Positions 1 to 7,647 of a stretch of 9,308 nt of DNA are shown one piece after another. Every line of letters begins with the position of its first letter. Positions within the stretch are counted from its first letter, which is position 1. Under the pieces are notes generated by a model. It was not told the origin of the DNA and made no database searches. It saw only the letters and a program-made list of their open reading frames with translations. The DNA comes from CAYMLQ01 sp964390795. Its GTDB lineage: Bacteria; Verrucomicrobiota; Kiritimatiellia; RFP12; UBA1067. The translations under genes were made by a program, and so were the position numbers. The DNA is taken from NCBI GenBank assembly GCA_964390795.1, contig CAYMLQ010000233.1, positions 1 to 9,308 of the forward strand. Direction: 5' to 3'.

Positions 1-3000
1 CTCGGCTTCGCGGCCCCGCCTGTCCTGCGCTGGAACGGCTCGCCCGGCAGCCCGTGGGATGCGACCACGGCCAACTGGCTCGACGCGGAAGCGAGCGCGA
101 CCGCCTGGCAACCCGGCGCCGAGGCGCGGTTCGATGGTCCGGGCGGACTGGTCAATGTCGCCGCAGACATGACCGTCTCGAACATCACCTTCGTTTCCAA
201 CGGCACCACGCTGCTCGGCGCGGGACGCCTCGCCGTCGAAGGCGCGGTCTCGGCCGCCGCAGGCACCACCAACAGCATCGTGTCCGAGATCATCACCAGC
301 GTCGGCCTCAGCAAGACCGGTCTGGGCGCACTCGCCCTCGCCCGCTGTACCGGGCCGCTGACCGCAGCGGAAGGCACGCTGCTCGTCTCGGGCTCGCTGT
401 TTACGGATGCCGCTATTACGGTGGCAAGCGGCGCGTCGGTGGTCACCCTCGGAGACCCCGACACAGCGTCCAACCTGATTCTCAACCCGAGTTTCGAGCT
501 TCCCGCACTGGCGAGCGGCACTTGGATCTATGTTGGCACCGCCAACTTCATTTCCAACTGGACCGTCACCGCGTTGGCCAACAACGTCGGCCGTCAGAAC
601 ACCGCCACCGTCACAGGATACAACAATCCGTGGAATAGCGCAGGCGCCTCTCCCGAAGGATCGCACATGCTGATCCTGCAGTACAACGGCGCGGTCGCGC
701 AGACCGTCACCGTGCCCGCCGACGGGCTCTACAGCATCGCCTTTTCCCACCTTCTTCGCAATACGTATCCCGATCACCAAGTCTATGTGACGCTCAACGG
801 CATCCCGCTCGCGACCTTCCTCAACCGCTCCGTGCAGTACAGCCCCGGGCGCTTCTCCAGCGGCGCGCTCTGGCTCACGGCCGGCAGCCACACGCTGGGC
901 ATCGGTGGTGAGGGATTCTGGAACGACCGCGCCACCATGGTCGACGCCGTCTGTTTCGCGCCGCCCTCCGCCGCGAACGCCTGCCGCGCCCTGACCGGCG
1001 ACTCGATTCTGAAAGTCGTGACAGGTGCAACCGTGCGCCTGGATCACAGCGGCACCGTGCCGCTCGCTTACGTCTCCACCAACGGCGCGTCCGCTTCCGG
1101 CACCTTCGATTCCTCGCATGTCAGCGGCCTCTTCACCGGCGGCGGAGCCCTTTCCTGCGCCACACCCGCGAACGTCTGCACGTGGAACGGCAGCGGCCTC
1201 TGGAGTGATGCCGCCCGGTGGACGGACGGCACCGCGCCTGCCGCAGGCGGCAGCCAGAACCTGCTGCTGCGTTTCCCGAACGGCATGGGCAACGCCTCCA
1301 CAAACAACTTCGCAGGCACCTTCCTCGCCCGCCGCCTGAATGTCTCGGGCGCCGCCACGGTCGGGGCCTTCACCCTCGCTGGCAACCCCGTCGCGCTCAC
1401 CAACGATGCCAGCGGGGTGGCTCCGAAAATCTCCGTGCAAGCGCCCGGCGACTGGATTGTCCAGAGCCCGATCCTGGCCCGTTCGGCCCTCACGCTTGAC
1501 GTGTTCGGCACGCTGACCCTCTCCGGCAACCCGCTGACGCTTACGAACGGTTCTACGTTCTACAAGTCGGGAGCCGGCGCGCTCATTATGCCCACCCTCA
1601 CCAACACGGCCGCGAATGCTTTTGTCTATGAAGGCCTTGTGCAGACGCCCAACATTCCCTCCAGTTTGGCCGTCTCGCTCCTCTCCCAGTCCGGCAAAGA
1701 CGCGGCGTTTTATCTGACCCAGTCCGGCACCACCCTCGGCAACACGCTCAACCTCCTGGGCTCAGGCACCTGCACGCTCGGCACCCGCTGCGGCGGCGGT
1801 TCTGCTGTCACGCTCTCGAACTGGATCACCGGCTATGGCAATTTGGCGCTCTTCGACGTCGGCTCTGGCGACACGCTCTCTCTCCGCCAAATGCTGCTCG
1901 CCTGGACCAGCAAGAACGGCGCGGACTACAGCACCACGGCGCTGGTCAAGACCGGTCCGGGAACCCTCGAAATCCGCTCGGCTGGCTCCGACTCCGACCG
2001 GCTCCGAGCCTATCAGGGTGCCACGACCCTTCGCAACGGCACACTGACCCTCTCAGAGGATGATTACGGCACGCTGAACGGCTGGACCAATCCCTTCAAC
2101 AGCCGCACCTATGACGGCAAAGGCGGCTCGCTCGGTTCCAGCTCCTTCGCAACCACAGTCAGCATCGGCGACAGCGGCACCACGCCTTCCGACAACCTCG
2201 CGCTGATCGCCAACGGCGACAGGCGCTGGATCGGCCACAACATCGAGGTCTTCAATAAAGGCAACACCGTGACCCTCGGCATGACCACTGGCACGGTGCT
2301 GTTCGCGAACACCCTCACCCTGCATCGCGACATCACCCTCGCCGGCCCCGCCAACGGCGTCATGGCCTTCAGCAACATCGTAGCCGCAGCCGACTTCTCC
2401 GGCACCGGCACGCCAGCGCTTTCCGGACTCGCCGCACTCCGCTTTGAGGGGACTGTCCCCGCAGGCCTGTCGCTTTCCCTCGGCGCCCGCCGGCTCTGCT
2501 TCGGCACGTACGCGGTGCGCGCCACCACGCTGACCGCGCTCTCCCTCGGCAGCGCCTCGCCCGCCGCCACGCTGGATGTCGACTTCGCTCCGGGCACCAA
2601 CGACACGATCGCAGTCACCGCGAGCGGCGGTCTGGTACTCACCAATACCGTCGTCAACCTGACCTGCGCCGGCACCGGCCTGCCCTTCGCGGAGCCCGGC
2701 ACCTACACGCTCTTCACCTACGCCGGAACCCTCAGCGGCGACGTGCCCCTCCTGCTCTCGGCCGGCAACCCGCAGCCCGGCGCATCCTACACCTTCTCGG
2801 ACGACGCCGCCAACAGCCGCGTGTTGCTGACCGTCGGCAACACCTCGGGCGGCACCTCAGCGATCTGGAAAAACGCCACGGGCGGTTCCTGGGCGCTCGG
2901 GAGCAACTGGGACAGCGGCAGTGCGCCCAGCGGCACTGGCATTTTCCCGCTTTTCGGCCTGGCCATCACCAGCCCGTCCACCGTCGCGCTCGGCACCGCG

Positions 3001-6000
3001 TACACGGTCGGCGGCCTCACTTTCAACAACGCCAGCTATGGCTACTCCCTTTCGGGCGGCTCGCTGACCCTCGACAATGGCGTCTCGGCACCCACCGTCT
3101 CGGTGCTGGCCGGCACCCACACCCTCGACACCGCGCTGAACGGCTCGTCCGTCCCTGCGGTTTCGGTCGCCGCCAACGCGACGCTGGTACTGGGCACCAA
3201 CGCCGCCGTGAACACGGGCCTCTCGCTCGCGTCGGGCACGGTCGAACTGCGCGGCAACGCCGCCGTCAACGGAGCCACCGCCCTCGCCGCCTCGACCTTG
3301 CTGCGCGTTGCCGCCACCAACGCCAGCGCGGGCACGCTGTCAGGTGCCGCGTCCTCGACCCTCGGTTTCACCGGCACGTCGCCCAAACTCACAGTCAACC
3401 AAGTCGGCGACGGCACCTTCGCGGGCCTCCTGAGCGGCCCCTCCGGCGCTTGGCTCGGAAAGACCGGCGCAGGCGCGCTTGCCCTCAGCGGCCCCAACAA
3501 CGCCTTCTCGGGCACGGTCGCCGCTGTCCAAGGCACGCTCTCGCTGCAAGGCGTCGCGCTTCCCGGCGCGCTATCCGTCTCGTCCCCGGCCAATGTCAGC
3601 GTCCTGCCCGCGGCCACCAACGGCCTGATGGGCTACTACTACAGCGTGACGCCCAGCACCAACAACTTCTGGACGCTCGCCGGCATGGAGGCCCACCTCG
3701 CCATCCTGAAGCCGGATCTCGCCGCCGCCAGCGCGCTCGCGGGAGCCAACTTCGACTTCACAACGTCGGGCACCCTCTTCCCGCTTCCCTACGGCGCGGG
3801 CGGCAGCCGCACCGTCAACTTCGAGGCCGTCTACCGCGGCACCATCACCGTGCCGGAGAGCGGCACCTACGTCTTCGGCGCACAGGGCGACGACAGCTTC
3901 ATTCTCGCCATCGACGGACAGACTGTTTTGGGCCGGAACTATTACGCGAGCGGTTGGTTGGACGGCACCATCCGCCTCGACGCCGGCCGCTACGACATCG
4001 TGCTGGGCTACTTCCAACTCACCAGCGGCTACGGGCTCCAACTACGCGTGAAGGCGCCCAGCGCCACGTCCGCCATCCTCGTACCCAACGCATGGCTCGC
4101 GCCCTATTCCTCTTCCGCCTCGCTCTCCGGCAGCGGCGCATTCGCCTGCTCCGCCAGCAACGCGCTCTTCCGCGTGACCCAGGCCGGCTCGAACAGCTTC
4201 TCCGGCAACCTCAGCGGCGCGCCCGGCTCGCTCCTGGCCAAGGACGGCAACGGCGTATTCAGCATCGACGGCGCGGGAGCCACAGACAACGCCTTCGCCG
4301 GCAACATCGACGTCCAAAAGGGCGTCCTGCGGCTCAGCGGCAAGGACCGGATCGGCGACGCCTCCGCCGTCCGCGTGCGGTCAGGCGCCACGCTGACCTT
4401 CGTGGACCAAGAGACGATCGGCACGCTCTCCGGCGGTGGCAGCCTCCTGCTGGGAGGCTATGTGTACCAGACGTCCTTCACAGGCGACAGCGATAGCGAC
4501 CTCTCGGTGTCGAAGACCTACACGCACCTGCTCGACTTCCCCGCAAACGGAAACGCGGCCACCATCAACGGCGTCGCCTTCACCGACGCGGGCTTCAGCG
4601 GCAGCGCCAATGGCTACGCGTGGGCCACCACCGGCACGGTGCCCCCCGCCGGCTGGACCAACAGCACCTACACCGGCACCACCCAGATGCTGGACGATTT
4701 CGGCTACGGCTCGACCAACTTCACGCTGACCCTCTCCGGCCTCGCGACCAACACGGCGTACGAGACGCGGCTCTACTTCCGCAACTTCGCCAACAACCCC
4801 CGCTACATGACGCTCACCTTCACGGCCGGCGCGAAAACCATCGGCAGCTATACTTTCAACCCCGACGCGGCCGGCCTTGTCCGCTGCTGGATCGGCTGCC
4901 GCTACGCCACCGATTCGGCAGGCACGCTCTCCATCCGGGTCCTCTCCACCGATTTCAGCAACTCACCTCACGTTTACGGACTCTCCAACGAACGGACCTC
5001 CGGCAGTGCCGGGACGGAACAGCTTATCCTCGCCCCGACAGCCAACCAGACCGGCCGCTTCACCGGTGGCGTCACCGGCACCGGCCGACTCGTCAAAGAC
5101 GGCGCAGGTACGCAGCGCTTCGGCGGAGCCAATGCGCTGACAGTCCCGCTCGACGTCCGCGCGGGAACAGCCGTGCTCGATCCCGGCGCCTCGCTGCCGG
5201 CCGGCGCGACCGTCGCGGCGGGCGCAACGCTCAAGGCCCCGCTCGGCAGCGTCACCGTCGGCACGCTCACGGGCAGCGGCACGTTCAACCTGACCGGTGC
5301 AGCCGATTATTCGACCGTCACCAACGGACCGCGCTTCGTGAAGATCACCGGCGACGCGGACAGCGGCGTCTCGCCCGACAAGACCTACACGCATCTGATC
5401 GACTTCGGCGGCAGCGCAACCCTCGCCACGGTCAACGGCGTGACCTTCAACAAGGAGAAAGCCGTCACCGGGCCTTCGTTCGGATGCAGTTGGGTCAACG
5501 CCCCGACGACTTCCTCTCACGCGGGTGGCAATCTAACCAACATCGGCGTGCCGTCAAACCAAGGCATCTATAACCTGATCAATGACTTCTGCTACGGCGG
5601 GCCATACGGACCCACGGTCATGACGCTCACCGGCCTCACCACCGGCAAGACCTACGAAGTGCGTTTCTACCACCGCAAGTGGGAAGCCGACAAGGCGCGC
5701 AACACCACCTTCACCTTCGACCCCGACGGCTCGGGCCCGATCAGCAGCTCGATCTCGTTCAACCCCGACAGCCCGGCCGGCGCGGCCAACTACAACGACA
5801 ACTACCTCGCCTACCGCTACCTCGCCCAGACCAACCAGCTCGCGGTCACCATCACCTGCCCGAACGCGGACAAATATCACATGTACGGACTGAGCAACGA
5901 GGAGGTGCCGGGATCTTTGGACGGAGCGACCGTCCTCAACATCACAAATGACTGCGTTTTCGGCGGCGCGATCACCGGCGGCGGGCCGTTCACAAAGACC

Positions 6001-6540
6001 GGCGCGGGCTCGTTCACCGTCACCGGCAACAGCACGGCCACAGGGCCGGTCGCCGTCAACGCCGGCGTGTTCGGTGTGGCGAACGGCGGCACCGCGACCC
6101 TCGGCCCCGTGACCGTCGCGCCCGGCGCCACGCTCTTCGGAAGCGGCCGCGTGGGCGGTCATGTCACCGTCGCCAGCAACGCCTGGCTCCAGGCCGGCAC
6201 GGCGTCCGCCTGCGGCACGCTACAGGTCGGCGGCGGCCTCGCGCTCGCGCAGGGCGCGCAGCTCGCCTGGCGCTTCGACACCGCCGCGGCCGATGCGTTC
6301 ACGGTTGGCGGACCGCTGACCTTCCCGACCAACGGCGTGGTGCAGGCCCAGGCGCTCACCGCCGGCGTCATGCCCCCGGCTAAGACCGCCCTTTTCACTT
6401 CAACCCAGACCATCAACGGGCCGGCGGAGCTGACCGGCTGGAGCGTCGCGGGTGTGGGCAAGGCAAGCCTCACGTACAGCGGCGACCGAACGATCATCTA
6501 TTTGGCTAGCCCGCGCGGTACGATGATACTGATCCGGTAA
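1..6540 (+). CDS. Giant autotransporter-associated beta-strand repeat (PATR) protein with PA14 and carbohydrate-binding-like domains, 5'-partial
   Basis: The frame is open from base 1, so the first ATG (169) is internal and the true start lies to the left; 2179 residues are visible. Domain order by window residue is: a W-rich opening strand (11-28); a first beta-repeat block; an NPSFE-type beta-sandwich (158-320); a second W-rich opening (395-410) and repeats; a closing segment (about 850-950); a third W-rich opening (956-973); a PA14 domain (1209-1370); two tandem modules with an unnamed domain (1461-2040); and final repeats. Seven K-x-G-x-G signatures mark PATR-type strands. Composition is rich in Gly, Thr, Ala, Ser and Asn, as in extracellular beta-helices. 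There is no C-terminal 12-strand autotransporter barrel and no PEP-CTERM tripartite tail; the protein ends GTMILIR. A secreted or cell-surface role in glycan binding or adhesion is inferred. The export route cannot be judged without the N-terminus. LGFAAPP at the left edge could be the end of a signal peptide or a linker. Confidence 0.9.
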   Translation, partial: LGFAAPPVLRWNGSPGSPWDATTANWLDAEASATAWQPGAEARFDGPGGLVNVAADMTVSNITFVSNGTTLLGAGRLAVEGAVSAAAGTTNSIVSEIITSVGLSKTGLGALALARCTGPLTAAEGTLLVSGSLFTDAAITVASGASVVTLGDPDTASNLILNPSFELPALASGTWIYVGTANFISNWTVTALANNVGRQNTATVTGYNNPWNSAGASPEGSHMLILQYNGAVAQTVTVPADGLYSIAFSHLLRNTYPDHQVYVTLNGIPLATFLNRSVQYSPGRFSSGALWLTAGSHTLGIGGEGFWNDRATMVDAVCFAPPSAANACRALTGDSILKVVTGATVRLDHSGTVPLAYVSTNGASASGTFDSSHVSGLFTGGGALSCATPANVCTWNGSGLWSDAARWTDGTAPAAGGSQNLLLRFPNGMGNASTNNFAGTFLARRLNVSGAATVGAFTLAGNPVALTNDASGVAPKISVQAPGDWIVQSPILARSALTLDVFGTLTLSGNPLTLTNGSTFYKSGAGALIMPTLTNTAANAFVYEGLVQTPNIPSSLAVSLLSQSGKDAAFYLTQSGTTLGNTLNLLGSGTCTLGTRCGGGSAVTLSNWITGYGNLALFDVGSGDTLSLRQMLLAWTSKNGADYSTTALVKTGPGTLEIRSAGSDSDRLRAYQGATTLRNGTLTLSEDDYGTLNGWTNPFNSRTYDGKGGSLGSSSFATTVSIGDSGTTPSDNLALIANGDRRWIGHNIEVFNKGNTVTLGMTTGTVLFANTLTLHRDITLAGPANGVMAFSNIVAAADFSGTGTPALSGLAALRFEGTVPAGLSLSLGARRLCFGTYAVRATTLTALSLGSASPAATLDVDFAPGTNDTIAVTASGGLVLTNTVVNLTCAGTGLPFAEPGTYTLFTYAGTLSGDVPLLLSAGNPQPGASYTFSDDAANSRVLLTVGNTSGGTSAIWKNATGGSWALGSNWDSGSAPSGTGIFPLFGLAITSPSTVALGTAYTVGGLTFNNASYGYSLSGGSLTLDNGVSAPTVSVLAGTHTLDTALNGSSVPAVSVAANATLVLGTNAAVNTGLSLASGTVELRGNAAVNGATALAASTLLRVAATNASAGTLSGAASSTLGFTGTSPKLTVNQVGDGTFAGLLSGPSGAWLGKTGAGALALSGPNNAFSGTVAAVQGTLSLQGVALPGALSVSSPANVSVLPAATNGLMGYYYSVTPSTNNFWTLAGMEAHLAILKPDLAAASALAGANFDFTTSGTLFPLPYGAGGSRTVNFEAVYRGTITVPESGTYVFGAQGDDSFILAIDGQTVLGRNYYASGWLDGTIRLDAGRYDIVLGYFQLTSGYGLQLRVKAPSATSAILVPNAWLAPYSSSASLSGSGAFACSASNALFRVTQAGSNSFSGNLSGAPGSLLAKDGNGVFSIDGAGATDNAFAGNIDVQKGVLRLSGKDRIGDASAVRVRSGATLTFVDQETIGTLSGGGSLLLGGYVYQTSFTGDSDSDLSVSKTYTHLLDFPANGNAATINGVAFTDAGFSGSANGYAWATTGTVPPAGWTNSTYTGTTQMLDDFGYGSTNFTLTLSGLATNTAYETRLYFRNFANNPRYMTLTFTAGAKTIGSYTFNPDAAGLVRCWIGCRYATDSAGTLSIRVLSTDFSNSPHVYGLSNERTSGSAGTEQLILAPTANQTGRFTGGVTGTGRLVKDGAGTQRFGGANALTVPLDVRAGTAVLDPGASLPAGATVAAGATLKAPLGSVTVGTLTGSGTFNLTGAADYSTVTNGPRFVKITGDADSGVSPDKTYTHLIDFGGSATLATVNGVTFNKEKAVTGPSFGCSWVNAPTTSSHAGGNLTNIGVPSNQGIYNLINDFCYGGPYGPTVMTLTGLTTGKTYEVRFYHRKWEADKARNTTFTFDPDGSGPISSSISFNPDSPAGAANYNDNYLAYRYLAQTNQLAVTITCPNADKYHMYGLSNEEVPGSLDGATVLNITNDCVFGGAITGGGPFTKTGAGSFTVTGNSTATGPVAVNAGVFGVANGGTATLGPVTVAPGATLFGSGRVGGHVTVASNAWLQAGTASACGTLQVGGGLALAQGAQLAWRFDTAAADAFTVGGPLTFPTNGVVQAQALTAGVMPPAKTALFTSTQTINGPAELTGWSVAGVGKASLTYSGDRTIIYLASPRGTMILIR
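31..2919 (+). repeat. Three W-rich module-opening segments
   Basis: Three segments share a pattern of W, then N or K with G, then W, then W within about 18 residues. They are 31-84 (WNGSPGSPWDATTANWLD), 1183-1230 (WNGSGLWSDAARWTDG) and 2866-2919 (WKNATGGSWALGSNWDSG). This is the usual first strand of autotransporter-associated repeat blocks in PVC-type proteins, so the protein appears to be built from at least three fused passenger-like blocks. A closing segment with Leu-rich strands ending near 2850 precedes the third opening, which supports the reading that whole blocks were joined. Confidence 0.6.
472..960 (+). other. NPSFE-type beta-sandwich (carbohydrate-binding-like) domain in the giant protein
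   Basis: The segment opens NLILNPSFELP (472-504) and runs through W (ISNWTV) and aromatic or His-containing strands (SHMLILQYNG; YSIAFSHLLRN) to the closing strand TMVDAVCFA, ending at 960, about 163 residues in all. An NPSFE opening, an early GW/NW strand, a Q-T-V strand and a final D-x-V strand are the usual pattern of galactose-binding-like or CBM-type jelly rolls, including DUF642-like domains. The exact family cannot be fixed by eye. Sugar binding is inferred from fold resemblance only. Confidence 0.55.
3625..4110 (+). other. PA14 domain in the giant protein
   Basis: The segment starts LMGYYYSV (3625) and ends at NAWLAPYS (4110), about 162 residues, which fits a PA14 beta-barrel. The diagnostic core is a GTI-VPESGTYVFGA strand followed by GDDSFILAIDGQTV (3886-3927). 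The adjacent Asp pair (3889-3894) and the later Asp-Gly (3913-3918) are the family's ligand or Ca-associated positions. The closing strand pattern RYDIVLGYFQ and LQLRVKAP matches the usual 'I.v.Y.e..g.a.l.l.W' end. PA14 domains in yeast adhesins, bacterial glycosidases and toxins bind carbohydrate. Here the domain sits between two beta-helix blocks. Confidence 0.8.
4381..5217 (+). repeat. Tandem module copy A (279 aa) with an unnamed domain
   Basis: The module opens SGATL (4381), then TIGTLSGGGSLLLGG. It next carries a domain of about 172 residues (4477-4992) starting FTGDSDSD, with KTYTHLLDF, NGVAF, LDDFGYG, YETRLYFR, FNPD and a closing YGLSNE. After 97 bases comes a PATR strand (5089-5127), and the module ends before the next AGATL at 5218. 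Copy B follows directly with the same order of elements. I do not recognise the inner domain. Its strands suggest a beta-sandwich of the malectin or galactose-binding type, but this is an inference. Confidence 0.75.
5218..6120 (+). repeat. Tandem module copy B (301 aa) with an unnamed domain
   Basis: The module opens AGATL (5218), then TVGTLTGSGTFNLTG. The inner domain is about 186 residues (5344-5901), starting ITGDADSG, with KTYTHLIDF, NGVTF, INDFCYG, YEVRFYHR, FNPD and a closing YGLSNE. A PATR strand follows at 5989-6027, and a third PGATL at 6121 marks the end. Copy B has two insertions relative to copy A, a Gly/Asn/Thr-rich loop near 5500-5570 and a longer strand pair near 5700-5790. The KTYTHL stretch is also very similar at the DNA level (near 4513 and 5380), which fits duplication followed by divergence. 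Confidence 0.75.
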
Positions 6541-6545
6541 AGGAG
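6539..6545 (+). promoter_or_regulatory. Shine-Dalgarno site of the 57-aa gene
   Basis: AAAGGAG lies four bases before the ATG at 6550 and overlaps the TAA stop of the giant gene (6538-6540). The position suggests translational coupling or at least co-transcription. It also confirms the start of the small gene. Confidence 0.75.
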
Positions 6546-6549
6546 AACT

Positions 6550-6723
6550 ATGGATAAGCACACCTGTGTAAGCGATCACAAAGGGCACCTCTGCGTGCTC
6601 GCCAGCGCGGCGCAGTTCGAGAAGATCAAGGAGTTGGTCAAGGATCCGAAGTTCATCTGCTTCAACTGCGGCCGCGTGGCCGACCGGGCAGAGAACCTCT
6701 GTAACCCCATGCCGCTCGAGTAA
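6550..6723 (+). CDS. Small Cys/His-rich probable zinc-binding protein (57 aa), conserved-hypothetical type
   Basis: The 57-residue frame starts ATG after a strong Shine-Dalgarno and ends TAA, nine bases downstream of the giant gene's stop. It contains His4, Cys6, His10, His13 and Cys15 near the N-terminus, then Lys-rich helix-like sequence (FEKIKELVKDPK), then Cys37-x-x-Cys40-Gly (FICFNCGRVAD) and Cys51 (ENLCNPMPLE). The CxxCG knuckle with extra Cys and His indicates a small zinc-ribbon-like fold. No signal peptide is present, so the protein should be cytoplasmic. I recall similar short proteins with an 'ICxxCGR-A....NLC-P-PL' ending as conserved hypotheticals in several anaerobic phyla, but I cannot confirm this here. 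The function is unknown. Its place behind a secreted giant protein may be only an operon accident. Confidence 0.8.
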   Translation: MDKHTCVSDHKGHLCVLASAAQFEKIKELVKDPKFICFNCGRVADRAENLCNPMPLE

Positions 6724-6736
6724 GCGTCCCAGGTAG

Positions 6737-6757
6737 GGCGGGTTCCCCGAACCCGCC
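6737..6757. terminator. Perfect 9-bp hairpin between convergent genes (terminator or REP-like element)
   Basis: GGCGGGTTC (6737-6745), loop CCC, and GAACCCGCC (6749-6757) form a perfect stem of nine pairs, seven of them G-C or C-G. It sits 13 bases after the small gene's stop and 25 bases before the end of rsmA, in a 59-base gap between convergent genes. No T-tract follows on either strand, so a classical intrinsic terminator is not shown. It may act as a factor-assisted bidirectional terminator or 3' stabiliser, or be one copy of a dispersed palindrome. Confidence 0.5.
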
Positions 6758-6782
6758 GCCGGTCCGCCGCCGACAGCAGCCG

Positions 6783-7631
6783 TCACTCCGCCGCATACGC
6801 GCGCGCAAGCGCCTGCCACTGGGCGTTCGTGAGCTGCTCGGCGCGGCAGACAGGCTCGATCGCCGCCGCCGCGAACAGCGCGGCCAGCGCCTCGTCGCTG
6901 CGGACGAGGGGTTCGGGCGCCCTGCGCAGCGCGGCGCTGAGCTGCTTGCGGCGGTGCATGAAGGCGTAGCGCGAGAGTTCGAAGAACCACGTGCGCTCCG
7001 CAGGCGTCAGCGCGCACGCGTGCCGGTCGAGCCGCACCACGGAGGAGCCGACCTCGGGCCGCGGCCAGAAGCAGGAGGCCTTGACGCCGCGCACCACCGC
7101 GACATCATAGTCGAGCTGCAGCCAGACGCCCGCCTGGCCGCGCGCCTCGCAGCACGGAGCTGCGGCCAGACGCTCCGCCACCTCGGTCTGCACCAGCACG
7201 GTGAAGCTCTGCGGCGCCAGCGGGTGGAGCGCAAGGTCGATGAGGATGCGCGTGCCCACCGAGTACGGCAGGTTGGACACGCAGACGTCGAAGCCACCGG
7301 CCAAGAACGCGTCGAGCTCCAGCTCCAGCGCGTCCGCCTCCACCACGCTCAGACCGTCCGGATGGCCGAGCGAGGCGGCGAGGCGCGAAGCGAGGCGCGA
7401 GTCCTTCTCGACAGCCGTGACGCGCGCGCCGCAGGCGAGCATCGCCTCCGTGAGCACGCCGAGGCCGGCGCCGATCTCCAGCACGCGCTGGCCCGCGCAC
7501 ACCCCGGCGGCGCCGAGAATGGCCTCCAGGATGTTGCGGTCGATCAGGAAATTCTGGCCCAGCGTCCGGTTCGGGTGAAACCCGTTCTCAATGCACCAGG
7601 CCTTGACTTGCGAAGGCGATGTCAGGTTCAC
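6783..7631 (-). CDS. rsmA: 16S rRNA (adenine1518-N6/adenine1519-N6)-dimethyltransferase RsmA (KsgA)
   Basis: The enzyme transfers four methyl groups from S-adenosylmethionine to two adjacent adenines in the 3' loop of helix 45 of 16S rRNA, a late step and checkpoint of 30S assembly in the cytoplasm. The 282-residue length is normal. Visible motifs are LGQNFL (24-29), motif I EIGAGLG (52-58), the acidic ribose-binding Glu75 (VTAVEKD), Asp100 (EADAL), catalytic NLPY (120-123), QTEVAERL (148-155) and the C-terminal motif FWPRPEVGSSVV (188-199). The start is GTG, supported by the conserved N-terminal TSPSQVKAW...GFHPNRTLGQNFL and by AAGGTGA upstream. The gene follows a SurA-like gene by nine bases and is probably co-transcribed with it. 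No truncation or missing key residue is seen. Confidence 0.95.
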   Translation of the reverse strand: MNLTSPSQVKAWCIENGFHPNRTLGQNFLIDRNILEAILGAAGVCAGQRVLEIGAGLGVLTEAMLACGARVTAVEKDSRLASRLAASLGHPDGLSVVEADALELELDAFLAGGFDVCVSNLPYSVGTRILIDLALHPLAPQSFTVLVQTEVAERLAAAPCCEARGQAGVWLQLDYDVAVVRGVKASCFWPRPEVGSSVVRLDRHACALTPAERTWFFELSRYAFMHRRKQLSAALRRAPEPLVRSDEALAALFAAAAIEPVCRAEQLTNAQWQALARAYAAE

Positions 7632-7640
7632 AGTGTCGGC

Positions 7641-7647
7641 TCACCTT
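7641..7647 (-). promoter_or_regulatory. Ribosome binding site of rsmA overlapping the upstream stop
   Basis: On the minus strand AAGGTGA contains the TGA stop of the peptidyl-prolyl isomerase gene and lies nine bases before the GTG at 7631. This supports the GTG start and suggests translational coupling of the two genes. Confidence 0.6.

Larger units (their letters stand above)
307..6027 (+). repeat. Seven PATR-type K-x-G-x-G beta-strand signatures
   Basis: Degenerate copies of the autotransporter-associated beta-strand repeat signature (consensus like LtKtGaGtLtLsG) occur at 307-339 (LSKTGLGALAL), 1561-1590 (YKSGAGALIM), 1942-1974 (LVKTGPGTLEI), 3454-3492 (LGKTGAGALALSG), 4234-4272 (LAKDGNGVFSIDG), 5089-5127 (LVKDGAGTQRFGG) and 5989-6027 (FTKTGAGSFTVTG). 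In this family the strands stack into a passenger-like right-handed beta-helix. The spacing is irregular because other domains are inserted between the repeats. These are protein-level repeats, and I saw no long DNA-level identity among them. Confidence 0.8.

Noticed and set aside
169..171. ATG as the start of the giant gene
   Set aside because: The same frame is open to base 1 and encodes a typical W-rich repeat opening upstream, so the gene starts outside the window.
2109..2702. 197-codon minus-strand frame, and similar long antisense frames across 1068-6500
   Set aside because: They are antisense shadows of the giant gene, rich in Pro, Val and Ala, with no recognisable motif.
3450..4496. 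348-codon plus-strand frame rich in Arg, His and Gln
   Set aside because: It overlaps the giant gene in another frame. Its low-complexity Arg/His/Gln composition is what a G+C-rich Gly/Thr/Ser coding sequence gives when read out of frame.
4620..5573. 317-codon plus-strand frame
   Set aside because: It is an out-of-frame shadow of the tandem modules, with composition bias and no domain.
4876..5589. Possible conserved disulfides in the tandem domains
   Set aside because: Copy A has RCWIGC, and copy B has single Cys at other places. They do not align.
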